Source: Tubiluchus corallicola (taxonomy: Eukaryota > Priapulida > Priapulimorpha > Priapulimorphida > Tubiluchidae). Taken from it: a stretch of 64,000 nucleotides of DNA. The notes under the pieces were generated by a model that saw nothing but the letters and a program-made list of their open reading frames with translations, was not told the origin of the DNA and searched no databases. A program made the position numbers and the translations under genes. The stretch lies in NCBI GenBank assembly GCA_030141605.1, contig JAQGDQ010000085.1, positions 124,001 to 188,000 on the forward strand, written 5' to 3'. Position 1 is the first letter of the stretch, and each line of letters starts with the position of its first letter. Positions 25,686 through 36,508 of the stretch are shown here, one piece after another.

Positions 25686-25970
25686 CAATGGTTGCAGTGG
25701 CATTATCACAACGCAAATGACAATGGTAGCAGTGTCATTATCACAACGCAACTGACAATAGTTACAGTTTCATATTACAACGCAAGTGACAATGGCTGCA
25801 GTGTCATCATCACAATGCAAATGACAATGGTTGTATTGTCATCATCACAACGTAAATGACAATGGTTGCAGTGTTATCACCACAATGCAAATTACATTGG
25901 TTGCAGTGTCATCATCACAACGCAAATGACAATGGTTGCAGTGTCATTATTACAATGCAAATGACAATGA
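25686..25970. repeat. 35-bp minisatellite, about eight copies
   Basis: The unit begins 'caatggttgcagtgtcatca' and ends 'acaacgcaaatga'. Copies start at 25686, 25721 and so on with a few substitutions each. The neighbouring Val/Thr/Ala-rich frames (25443-25673, 25936-26202) are compositionally biased and unsupported as genes. Confidence 0.9.
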
Positions 25971-26699
25971 CAACCATGCACAGGTTTCACCATCAGTAGT
26001 GGCGGTAGGTGTAGCACCTGCACCAGATTCAGTAACACCAACAGTAGAAACGGCAGTAACAGCAATGAAACTGACACCGGTAACAACAGTGACACTGACA
26101 CAGATAACAAAAAAAAAACAAATGGCGATTACACAACATCATCGAGACCAGCAACTGATAGCTTATCTTTCTAATAAAGCAAAACTAATTTGCAAGATCT
26201 AGTAAAATTTAGCTCTAAAAACACGCCTAGTGGGCGTTCAGTGTATTGAAGTTACTGATTGTAGTAACACAACCTAGATTATAAAGGTGGCAGGAGCTAG
26301 AGGCAAATAATCAGCGCCATATTAATTAGAGTAACAGAATAGCAGTCGTTCTATGATTAAGCGACACATATATCACCTTACCTAGTGAACAGCATCACCA
26401 GTAAAGCCATATAATTGCACTGGCGAGCGAATTAGAGAATTATGAAAGTGTGCAAACAACCTAGACCTAGTTTGTATAGTAATATGAGGATCCTATGTAC
26501 ACTATAATGTATAAATGCTTATTTGCGCGAACTGAGCAGCCAATGAATTTATTTCTACGGTTACCTGTATTGACGATAACGTTAACCATCCAACCCGACC
26601 AGGAAAATGTGGAAGAGAGGTTTCTTGCGCTTTCTACTATTTCCTAGCCAATGTTTTGCACTCTGACGTATACATAGCATTGGCTAAAACGTGTAAAAT

Positions 26700-26940
26700 T
26701 CTAGAGAGAAAGAGAGAGAAACATGAGAGAGAAAACAGATAAAGAAAGAGAGAGGTGAGCAAAGAACGACAACGATAACGATGGCAATGGACGGAGAAAA
26801 ACCAAGGAAGAGGAAAAAGAGCGAATGAGAAAGTAACGAAGAGAAAAGAGAGAGGCAGAAGAGAAAAAAAGACGAGACAGCAACAAAGATGACGATGACC
26901 CTGGGGAGAGAAAGAGGCAAGAAAAGAGAGAAACGAGCGA
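26700..26940. repeat. Purine-rich GA-biased tract
   Basis: A degenerate polypurine stretch on the plus strand. The Ser/Leu/Phe-rich minus-strand frames are its translation and are not genes. Confidence 0.8.
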
Positions 26941-27499
26941 GAAGGCGCGACTTATAGAACGATGACAAAGTTTACTTGCCCAAACATGAAAAATATAAAC
27001 AATGTTGCAATATAGCTTGCATTGATTCTCTCGGGAGGGCACTTTGCAGAGTTGTTTTGTACATAACGTACGGAATAAGACACCTAACAGTTACACGAAA
27101 GGTGTTATCCAATATTAATAAAAATTCTTCACTTCAGACTGTTTAAAGCCCGAGATATAATAATAAAAGCTAGTTATTAAGGCTTTAAATGTGTGCTTAC
27201 AAGATTATCTATGAAGAATAAGTGATAATTAACGATAATCTGTGTGCGATTATGTACGATCATTGTCATTTTTATAAATAGTTTATTTCATGCATACTAA
27301 TTTCTTTCTTTTTTGTGTGTTTATACTAACTATTCCTTGTTATATTTTATGTATATATGGGTGTATCTGCTATGGTACGAAATAAAATAATAATAATAAT
27401 GATCCGTCATTCGTTCGGTCGTTTGAAAACTACCTACATTAACTGAGTGTTGGATTTTAACTTGCAAAGTGTTTGTATGTATCAAAAATCATCGTAATA

Positions 27500-27546
27500 A
27501 TAATAAAAAAAAAAAAAAAAAAAAAATAATAATAATAATAATAATT
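27500..27546. repeat. Poly(A) run followed by (AAT)n
   Basis: About 22 consecutive A residues followed by AATAAT triplets. It may be the relic tail of a retroposed sequence, but nothing recognisable precedes it. Confidence 0.8.
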
Positions 27547-29177
27547 TTGCAGTAAGAGTACTAGAAGACTTCTATTGCACCGTTTTTCTGAACAGCGGTG
27601 TAATGCTCAAACCATGTTTGACTTGTTAATTATATAAGACTAATATGCGGTTTCTGTTAATACTTTTACGACGAGGGTAAATACTTAAATGGTAAAGAGG
27701 GTAGCAAACATTACGTCACTGCGGTTTGAATAGACTGGATTAATAAAAAACAGCAAAAGCTTTTTAATGTACATACATTCACTTGGTTTCCGTCGCCGCC
27801 TAAAGTAGCGTTTACCTAGCATCCGGAATGCGCATGCGTATCGGGATGCTGAATAGATAAAATTGGTTTATATTGTTTTCCGTGCAGCCGTTTATCAGAC
27901 CTGCGTTAGGCGCTATTTTTTTCTGCAGCTATTTCCTATTGATTTTTTTATTCCGTAGCTATTCCGCAGGCGGACAACACATGACGCATTCCGGATTAAG
28001 CATGAAATGTTTCGTAGTGCATTGTTCATCTAGCTCAAGTGAAGTACAATATAATAAATTACAGATTTATTGCATTAACCGTATTTGTATAGGCGTCTGT
28101 ACAAATACAATTGATATAGCCTCATTTCCGTCAATTTAAAGTGTTGAAACTTCAACATTTACTTACTGTCACGAAACATAAGACTTCATTTTTAATATTG
28201 CAATCACTTATTATCTGCTTATTTCATGTCTTTACTCACATAATGCGAGGAACTGATTACAATGAATATCCTACAAGAATTAGAGAAACTATACGTCTGC
28301 CTAACTAGCCTTTAATATTTTCAAACCGTACTTTGGCGTTAAGGATTTTTTTTTTAGTTAATCATCTTCCTAGTTACGTAACTGATAAAGTTCACACTTT
28401 TGGTTATAAATTCTTCACCAAGCTTTGTAAATTGTTTTTTCCGTAATACTTATTCTGAGGTTTTTATTTGATATTTAATTTATTGTATACTTGTTAATTG
28501 TTACGTATCCGTACTTTATTATAATCGTCGTTCATTAAGTTGCTATATAATTATTTCACATCTAGTTATGCGTATTTATGCTTCAATCATCGGTAAAATC
28601 CTATAGTGTAATATATTAATAGTTAACATCCTGTATGACAAATAGTTCACTGATCATCACTCATTGTTCATCATTACTTGTCATCATCGATCAAACTACC
28701 TGTATGCTACTAATGTTAATGGTCTAGGTGGCTTGTACGTTTTGCGTAGTTTTTGTCATTTATGGGTCTCCCAGCCTACAGCTGTACGTAAACCACAAAT
28801 GCAATTACATGTATGATGTTTTAAAATTGAAATATGAGTTGAATAAAAAACAAAAGTTAAAAGTTATACTACATATAACTTTCAGTCAGTTATTAAGATG
28901 TATGATCATATCAGGGCATAAAATTTGTGATTAAATTCAAATGTATTTTTTCTCAACGGGATAACATGGCACACGACACAGCTCAGAACCAGTTTTCCCA
29001 TTAGTTACCCATCCATTTACTAACTACTTACCACTATTTAAATATTATAGTCAGCTCACATGCTAATTAAAGGCTATCCCAAAAATGAAGTTTGGCAACA
29101 ATAAACCTTTTCACAGTTCCAGCGATTCATGATAATCGTGAAAAGGTCAAAGGTTAAGTGTACCAGACAACGCATTA

Positions 29178-29180
<3 letters not shown>
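27547..29180. other. Intergenic with a diverged repeat segment
   Basis: About 28262-28600 shares landmarks ('aattagagaaact', 'ccgtactttggcgt', a later 'gtaactga.aa.ttcacac') with 10536-10860, suggesting an old shared repeat in which the 10.5-kb copy was later hit by a SINE. No gene is supported. Confidence 0.4.
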
Positions 29181-29249
<69 letters not shown>

Positions 29250-29251
29250 AT
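29181..29251. repeat. (TA)n microsatellite
   Basis: About 70 bp of TA with one TTT interruption, followed by a short TG run. Confidence 0.97.
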
Positions 29252-29261
29252 GTGTGTGTCA

Positions 29262-29560
29262 GAGCCTCGCAGCCCATGCTATTGTAATAGTAAAAGTTTT
29301 AACAGCTAGCTAGAACCTTACCTAGTTCGTTTTTTCTTGTTCCCAAGGAAGATCCTGCTAGTAAATCACTCTGTATCACACAGGCTAATGCATAATTAAG
29401 TAAAGTCTACGCAAAAACTGAACTGATGCGCCAGACGGCTTTGCTTAACGCACATGTTACGTGGCTGTTATAGTTAAGACGCGTTGATGGGGTTCAGCAA
29501 CCTTTGGCCTACAGCAGCTGCGCGTGCGCACAACGAAACTGTGAAAAGGCTTATTACTCT
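29262..29560 (-). repeat. Dispersed ~300-bp repeat, inverted partner of 16062-16368
   Basis: Carries 'cagcccatgct', 'gatcctgctagtaaatcac', 'agttaagacgcgt' and 'gcacaacgaaactgtga' in the order expected for an inverted copy of the 16-kb segment. Confidence 0.75.
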
Positions 29561-30787
29561 CAGAACTTTATTGTTAGAACCTTCAGAACCCACAGACAAG
29601 CACTTGATTTGTTTGACAAGTAGATTAGACGGTTCAACTGTGGCATGAAGCCAAACTCCTGGCAGCATGGCTTCAGTTTTATCATGTTACGTGTTGACCT
29701 TTAGTCTCCAGCATCTTGCATCATTTATGAATTCATTTAAGCATTGATCTGTTAACTGATGGCAAGTGTCTCCATCTTCAGAGGTTAACTGGAGGTACAC
29801 GAGCTTCTGCAATTCTTTGAGTAGTTTCAGGTAAATTTGTAAATTTCAGCGCAGAGAACTTCCTATAGGTAGTCTTGCAGGTAGTTTTATGGTTTTCAAA
29901 TGTTAATTGCGCCATTTGGTGTGTTTTAACAAAAACAGTTTTAACAGAGCATAAAATAAATGGAATTTTAAAGTCATTCATTTGAAACAAAACTAGTAAA
30001 CGTGCATTTTATGTATTATTGATTTTATTGTTCACTATAATCTGTATTTTCTCAAAGTTTGTTCATGTTACGTATCGTAAACCCCTGGATTTCATCACAA
30101 CGCAAGAAAACCAATGGTACGGTGTTGGGCGATTATCACATCAGTTCGTATTCAGAGACAATCTAGAAATTCCCGCCAATTGACAATTATTTGACTTTTA
30201 TAAATCATTCTATTGTTTTCTTTTTAGTTTTGAAAGAGAAACCTTAGTTAGTGCACGTTTTTTTATTTGGTGGAATAAAAATTAAAAGTTGACTAAGATA
30301 ATGAAATACGAATGCAACTGTAGTTAACAGTTCATTGTTCGGGTCACTAGAGTTGAGTGTATGTCAGTACCTTCATAAAGATGCCCATTTAAATCAAGCA
30401 CTTAGAAAGACAGCTTTCCAGCATCTATTAAATAAATAATACGACCACGAAACATTAAGCAGCTTTTAGACATAGGCAAAGAACTTAAAACTGAACCGTC
30501 GTTTTTGCAAAATCTCTATAGATTTCTTCGAGTACCTTCCGGTACGTTACCTAGTAACGTAATTTAGCTCAATTATTTATTAACGGGCGATCCCGCTTCA
30601 TCATTATAGCGTGCATAACGCTGCAATTACTATTTCCAATGTTCTAAAACCTTATTACTTGCGTATATTTTCTGCAATAAAGATTTATACACGTACGGAA
30701 ATCTTTGCTGTAGAAATTGCGCCCCTGCACATTATTTTTTATGACATTAGGATTTGGACGATAATGAAAATAACGTGTATGTTTCAC

Positions 30788-30938
30788 GTTCTATTCTATT
30801 CTGTCCTGTTCTGTTCTATTCTATTCTGTTCTATTCTATTCTATTCTATTCTATTCTATTCTATTCTATTCTATTCTATTCTATTCTATTCTATTCTATT
30901 CTATTCTATTCCATTCCATTCTATTCTATTCTATTCTA
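30788..30938. repeat. (TTCTA)n pentanucleotide microsatellite
   Basis: About 28 tandem copies with a few T-to-G or T-to-C variants at the edges. Two overlapping frames, rich in FYSIL repeats, are artefacts. Confidence 0.97.
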
Positions 30939-32426
30939 CATATGCATACATCAGGGAATATTGGTTGATGTCTGTGCAATACAGCAGGTTTTCATAAAAT
31001 ACCTAAATTAAGACTAGTAAAAATATTACAGTGGTAATGCTGATTTTGTGCGTTTGATTATAAAGCTTGATTAAAATAAATTTTCACTATAAATCGTAAT
31101 GTGCTTTAAGCAAAGACAGGACATTCTGATACGATTAACACGTGAAACCTGGATTATGACGACTGCTATGCGTGATAAGGCACTGATCGTGAGACTATTG
31201 ATGATGGCTATTCAACGACAAGTAGAAACTCAATTAAAATGTAACAAAGACCCTATTGCTCGAAGCTCGGGATTCCTGGAAGCTCTCTAGATTTCACTTC
31301 ATTTCCGTGCGCGCCACCAAAATGCAAGAAGAACATTTTCGATCATTCAGCCTGGTAAGCAAGAAGTTTTGATGGGATGAGGAGTTTATTGAGGACGCTC
31401 ATGTTTTACTAAACTTGAATTCTCAGTGGAAAACATTAAAGTGCTCAAAGGGCAGTCACCATATTGCACTTAACCGTTTAGTCCAGTACGCTATGCATTG
31501 TGTGCGTACACCCTGAAATATTCAATTATAATTGAAAATAAAACAGAAATTAACAAACAAAACAATGTAGCTATTAGTAAGTTGGTAACGGTGAAAGTGG
31601 CATGCTATGGAGTTGAATTCCCTTTTGTGGGGGGAGGAGGGTGGAAGAAACATAGCCCTCTAACCAAGGAACTTTGATCTATTAGTGCCAATAACGTGAT
31701 TTGGAACGAGGTATTTTTCTATTTTATGTGGTATCTTTTGCCGAAATAAAGAAGCATTGAATTGAATTGAATGTGACCGACGCTTTTATTTGAGGAGAAC
31801 ATCATCAGTTACAAAAACTGAAGAAGAGAGTCAAGATAGTACAAATCAATGGAATGTCCATTAAAAATTGTAAACAATGGGAATAGTCACCTAAAAAAAT
31901 AGCAGAATAGCGAACTAACATCTTGGTTATTGAGGTGGCATATAAAGGGTCCAGGTATGCCCCGAAACCTGATGAAGCATTGTAACTGCTGATGGCCTTT
32001 TATAGTGACGCAGAGATTTTTGTGAATTGTTTTTTGCCTGCTCGATGTTTTACTCCAATAGTCATAGTGACCGAAATTTTTGTTGTCATAGAGCTATTAC
32101 CAATTGCAAACTAAATCAAACTAGTGTTCATAAACATAGGCCTAGAATAAGAGAAGACGGCTAGGTTTGAATATAGTAACCAGTAGATCGACTTACAGTT
32201 TAATGTGCTGTTTGTGATGTTACCTACATTGGTCAGGCTAAACATCACTCTGTTTATTTGAGTGATCAGTGAAGTGTTACTTACTTAACCTTGATTATCT
32301 TGATCAGGTTTGGGATTTCTAGCGACTAGAAGCCTAGAAGATGTATACACTTTAACCTTTAACGTGTTTTAATTGATTGGTGATGGCAAAAACGAATTCT
32401 TAAAATATAAATTACAGCCAACACCT
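30939..32426. other. Intergenic, nothing recognised
   Basis: A 63-aa frame at 31099-31290 is not recognised. The text 'ccccgaaacctgatgaag' near 31960 resembles the 3' region of some retroelements, but too little is present to classify it. Confidence 0.35.
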
Positions 32427-32700
32427 ACTTAAGCAAAGACATGGCTTTCATTCAGACACAAACATCTGCATCCAGTTATGGTCATGTTCACGCAAAAATC
32501 CACCTAAATAAAAATACAGTGTATAAACATTCAAAAATCAATATTGTGAGAAAGATTTAGTATTTGTCTTGTTTGCTTTTCAATTGATCTTTGTAATTTT
32601 TATACACTGTGTTTATTTAGGTGGACTGTTACGTAAAAATGACCATAACTGGTCAAAACGTTGCAGATGTTTGTGCCTGAATAAAAGCCTTTTCTTAAGT
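32427..32700. mobile_element. Foldback / MITE-like element with ~104-bp inverted arms
   Basis: The left arm (32427-32530) and right arm (32597-32700) are near-complementary along their whole length. For example 'acaaacatctgca' and 'cacctaaataaa' in the left arm match 'tgcagatgtttgt' and 'tttatttaggtg' in the right. The central loop is about 66 bp and noncoding. This is a non-autonomous inverted-repeat element; its superfamily is not identifiable. Confidence 0.85.
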
Positions 32701-33288
32701 CTTTTCTTAATTGGGTACTGGCTATTATTTTTGTGTTTTAATTATTTTACAATGTATTAATGCTGAGGATCTTAAGAACGAAGCCCTCCGCTTCATTTTT
32801 AAAAGCTGTGTTGTTTCACTTCCTGTTTGAAATTAAATCATGCACTTATATAGATTTTGTATTTTAAACGTTTGAGCGCACGGCGATAGAAAACGCTTGC
32901 CGTGAACAATATTTTATTGGCGATATTTCAAATTTACCATGAATTTTGTGCAGTTACTGTTGCTTTGTTGGTCATTAAATTAAAGATAAACATGTTTTCG
33001 CAAATGAGGCCCAAGAGGCCAAGCTTTCAAACTTTATGATATAAGCAACTTTGTAGATGTTTTATAAGCAAAATTTACAATGCACATGCTACTGTATGTA
33101 GAAAAACATAAACATACAGATTGCAAAACTAAACGATGCTTCGAAAGTTGAAAACATAACCACGTATATCCACGAGAACTGATGACTTTGAATAGAGCCT
33201 ATCGTAGCTTGAATTTCATAATGCATCATTAAAACTACCAGTGTTATAACACGTCCGATTTTCATTGTTTTTCATTGCTTTTCACAAG

Positions 33289-33602
<314 letters not shown>

Positions 33603-33886
33603 ACATCTTTTTACACAGTTTTTTGCCAACGTGATATTATTTTGGCTAGCAAAATTGTTTCGAGAATTGATGTATTTAGAGTAATTTCAATAATTACTTG
33701 CTGTTTTAGAAATAAGTGCGAATAACTATAAGCATGCAGTATGTGGTTTTATAAAGCCAACAAAACCTGTGACAGATAGACTTAAATTTTATTTCTACAT
33801 TCTTGATTAAACTTGTTCACCGTACATGATGGGACCAAGCTAGGACAGCCAAAATCCGGATATCTTGTCCTGGCAATATTAAGGCT

Positions 33887-34020
33887 AAAATTTACTATTT
33901 CCCACACACAAGAAATTTGGTCGCGAAGCGGGTTAGGATTAGGATTAGTGTTAGGGTTAGGATTATGGTTAGGGTTAGGGTAAAGGTATTTAAATTAAGT
34001 GGGGGAATCGTAAACTCCTT
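33887..34020 (+). mobile_element. MITE-like element with internal telomere-type repeats, copy 1
   Basis: The core is a string of GGTTAG/GGATTAG/GGGTTAG units flanked by imperfect terminal inverted repeats: 'tttactatttcccacac' on the left, complement of 'gtgggggaatcgtaaac' on the right. A second copy with the same flanks is at 43077-43218, so this is a dispersed element rather than a chance interstitial telomeric track. Confidence 0.72.
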
Positions 34021-34789
34021 CCAATATTAAACAATGTAACTTCTTTTTACCAAAATAATCTTTTCGTTAACGTTCTTTACTATTTTTGTACAGCAGCTTA
34101 AGCAAAAATTTTGCTGAGCGTTGTGGAACACGTAATTAATTACTTTTTATACTCATGGGGTCACCGACTCCTATAAGCTTCTATATTCATTTACAAAACT
34201 GCTGCAGTTTCTCAGAAGACTTTAGTAGCTGTAAGAGTACGTGCAGTCTACACAGTTGTGCAAGTTTTTGAGCAAGGCATTAATTACGAAACCAATTAGC
34301 TAAAAACCTGTCTAATGTCATATGCAACTTATAATACAAAGGATCTATTAAACAAGGTAATAGTAATAGGTAATTAATAGTAATTAAACATAGTAAGGTA
34401 TATTATAATAATAATTATAAAGTTTCGGCAGACAATAAACAATAATCTATAGGCATTCGTTTGTAAAACTGAAGGGCTTGTTTTTTAAAATCTACATAAA
34501 AATAATAACACAGTTTTTAGATGAACTACCATCTACCCAGAAAACAGCAAAGAGCCATTCGACATGCCTAGTAAACTCTTTCGATTAATCGGATAACTAG
34601 ATGGTTTAATGTTTTATTTAAATTATTATACAAGGGCCGTTTTAGCGCATGGGCACGCTGGGCCGTCGCCCGGGGGCCACATGAGCATAGATAGAACCCC
34701 TATGCTAATCCATGTAACCCATGCTGATCCAAATTTCAACCTGAAGCTTATAAAACATCAGCTTCGTAGCAGAATGAGGTAGGAGCGTT

Positions 34790-35340
34790 TGAAGTGGCTT
34801 TCACTCATGTGTATGTACTGAGAGACCTCAGTGGTAGGATGGACATTTTAGAAGAGAAATCAGCTATGGCTTCAGAATCGGCTACGCATGAACACCATGA
34901 GGACCTATCTTCAACCATTGTCATACGAAATCGACCACAGGAAGACGATGAAGACCTCCGCGTCGCTATGAACAGTTTAGTCAAGGATGGTCCAAAGTTG
35001 AAGCACATCGAATGAAAGTCCGCTTCTCGCGAACGTTCTTATAAGAGCAGCAAGCCAGGTGTTGTCGTAGCCAGACTTCATTTTCTCGAGCACAAGAAAG
35101 CTATTTTGAAACTTAAATCAACTTTGGCTAAACAGGGACAGTATCAGATTGTGCTTCTTAGTAATGACAAAAACTCGAGACCAGAGAGTCAGTGAGCAGA
35201 ACTTTGAAACACTTATTAAAGCTCTTGGCTCAGACGTCCTTACCATGAAGGGTGATAGTTACAAAAAGTCAAGACCAGTGACCAGAGAGATGAAAATCAC
35301 ATCACATTTGCCGGGGAGGCGCAAATGAGGTATTTGAAAA
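34790..35340 (+). pseudogene. Degenerate retroelement ORF1-like protein
   Basis: A frame reads through STIVIRNRPQ, LVKDGPKLKHI, ERSYKSSKPGVVVARLHF and ILKLKSTLAKQGQY, a pattern I recognise from ORF1-type proteins of invertebrate non-LTR elements. In-frame TGA stops occur near 35013 and 35193, so it is inactive. Upstream parts are short. Identification is by recognised motif pattern only. Confidence 0.6.
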
Positions 35341-36437
35341 CTTTTCAGTTTTTTACACGAACACTAGAAGTTTGACTAACTAAGCAAAAAGTAGATCTTT
35401 ATGTTTGAACTATGAACTATTGACTATGAACTATGAACTACATGAAATATATGAGCTATTATCTGTGAACCAACGCCAGGTGGAACGTAAACCCTGCCGA
35501 GACGCTGACAATCCTAAAAGATGTTCTACATTTCTGAATAAACATGAACTACATTGCAATAGTGTTCACGGTAAGCCAAAATTAGTCCCCAGATGCACCT
35601 CTCTATCTTCAAATCAAAAGCCATAAAATAAAGCACAGAAAGCGCAGTATTGATTGTCTTCTCAACTAAAGGAAGTGCAAAAATATCAGACCAGTTTGTA
35701 GAGAGCGTAATTTTTTTACTAAGCAGTAGATCTAATTTTAGCACTTTTCCCCGTGATTAAGTTGTAAACTAAACGAATCCATGCAGTACTCACCAGTATA
35801 AACGAATCGGATGATCAGTGTGAGAAATTGTCTACTCGTAAACCTTTCCGAGATTGTCCATATAAAATTTCCGGAAAATATTCGTTCTTGTGCGCAGGCT
35901 TCAGCCGCGTCCTGAGAAGCCAAATCAGTCGATGATGCAGAGCACCCTAGGGGCGCATGCGCTCCGCCTGTTTACTCGTAGTAAGCAACAAATCAAGCGA
36001 TTATTAGTGCACTGATCAATTCTATAATCGTGCTTGATTGGACTGTAGTTGAGCTAAAGTTAGCACATCTACGTGTGGTCACTGGCTAGAAAAAAAATCA
36101 ACATTTGTTGACGTTGTAAAAAATGCAAGCATAAACGTTTTGCATTAGCTTCAAGTTTTGATTTCTGAAAGCTCCCAATAGAGACTTTAAAAGAATTCTA
36201 TGGATAGGAAGAAACTGATCCAAAGTAAATTAAACTATATATCATAGAGTAATTTTAACAAATAATTAAATTGAGTTGTCAAGTTTAATATAAATTCTAC
36301 ATTCAAAATTTTCAAAGCCATTTTCAAAAATTAATAGTGCCTCTGAGTACTCAATGTCCCTGCCTTTGCCATTGCCGTTGCCATTGGCGTTTTCGCTGAC
36401 GTTGCCTCCTACTGTTGCTGTCGTTGCTGATTCTGAA
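35341..36437. other. Intergenic, nothing firm
   Basis: Short 'tatgaacta' repeats lie at about 35405-35445. A minus-strand open segment ending at a good GTGAGT donor near 35795 has no ATG in frame after the preceding stop and is not called. Confidence 0.35.

Positions 36438-36503
<66 letters not shown>
36438..36503. repeat. (GCT)22 trinucleotide microsatellite
   Basis: Twenty-two uninterrupted GCT units, then GTT-GCT-GTT. Ala, Ser or Leu homopolymer frames arise on both strands, but no splice or domain support for a gene was found. Confidence 0.97.

Positions 36504-36508
<5 letters not shown>

Noticed and set aside
30611-31011. 128-aa and 85-aa FYSIL-repeat frames
   Set aside because: Translations of the TTCTA pentanucleotide array.
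33930-33990. True chromosome end or fusion scar from TTAGGG repeats
   Set aside because: The tract is short and degenerate, and the same flanked unit occurs at 43 kb, so a dispersed element explains it better.
35738-35960. Minus-strand open segment ending at a good GTGAGT donor, near a GCGCATGCGC motif
   Set aside because: No ATG occurs in frame after the preceding TAA, and no partner exon or recognised domain was found.
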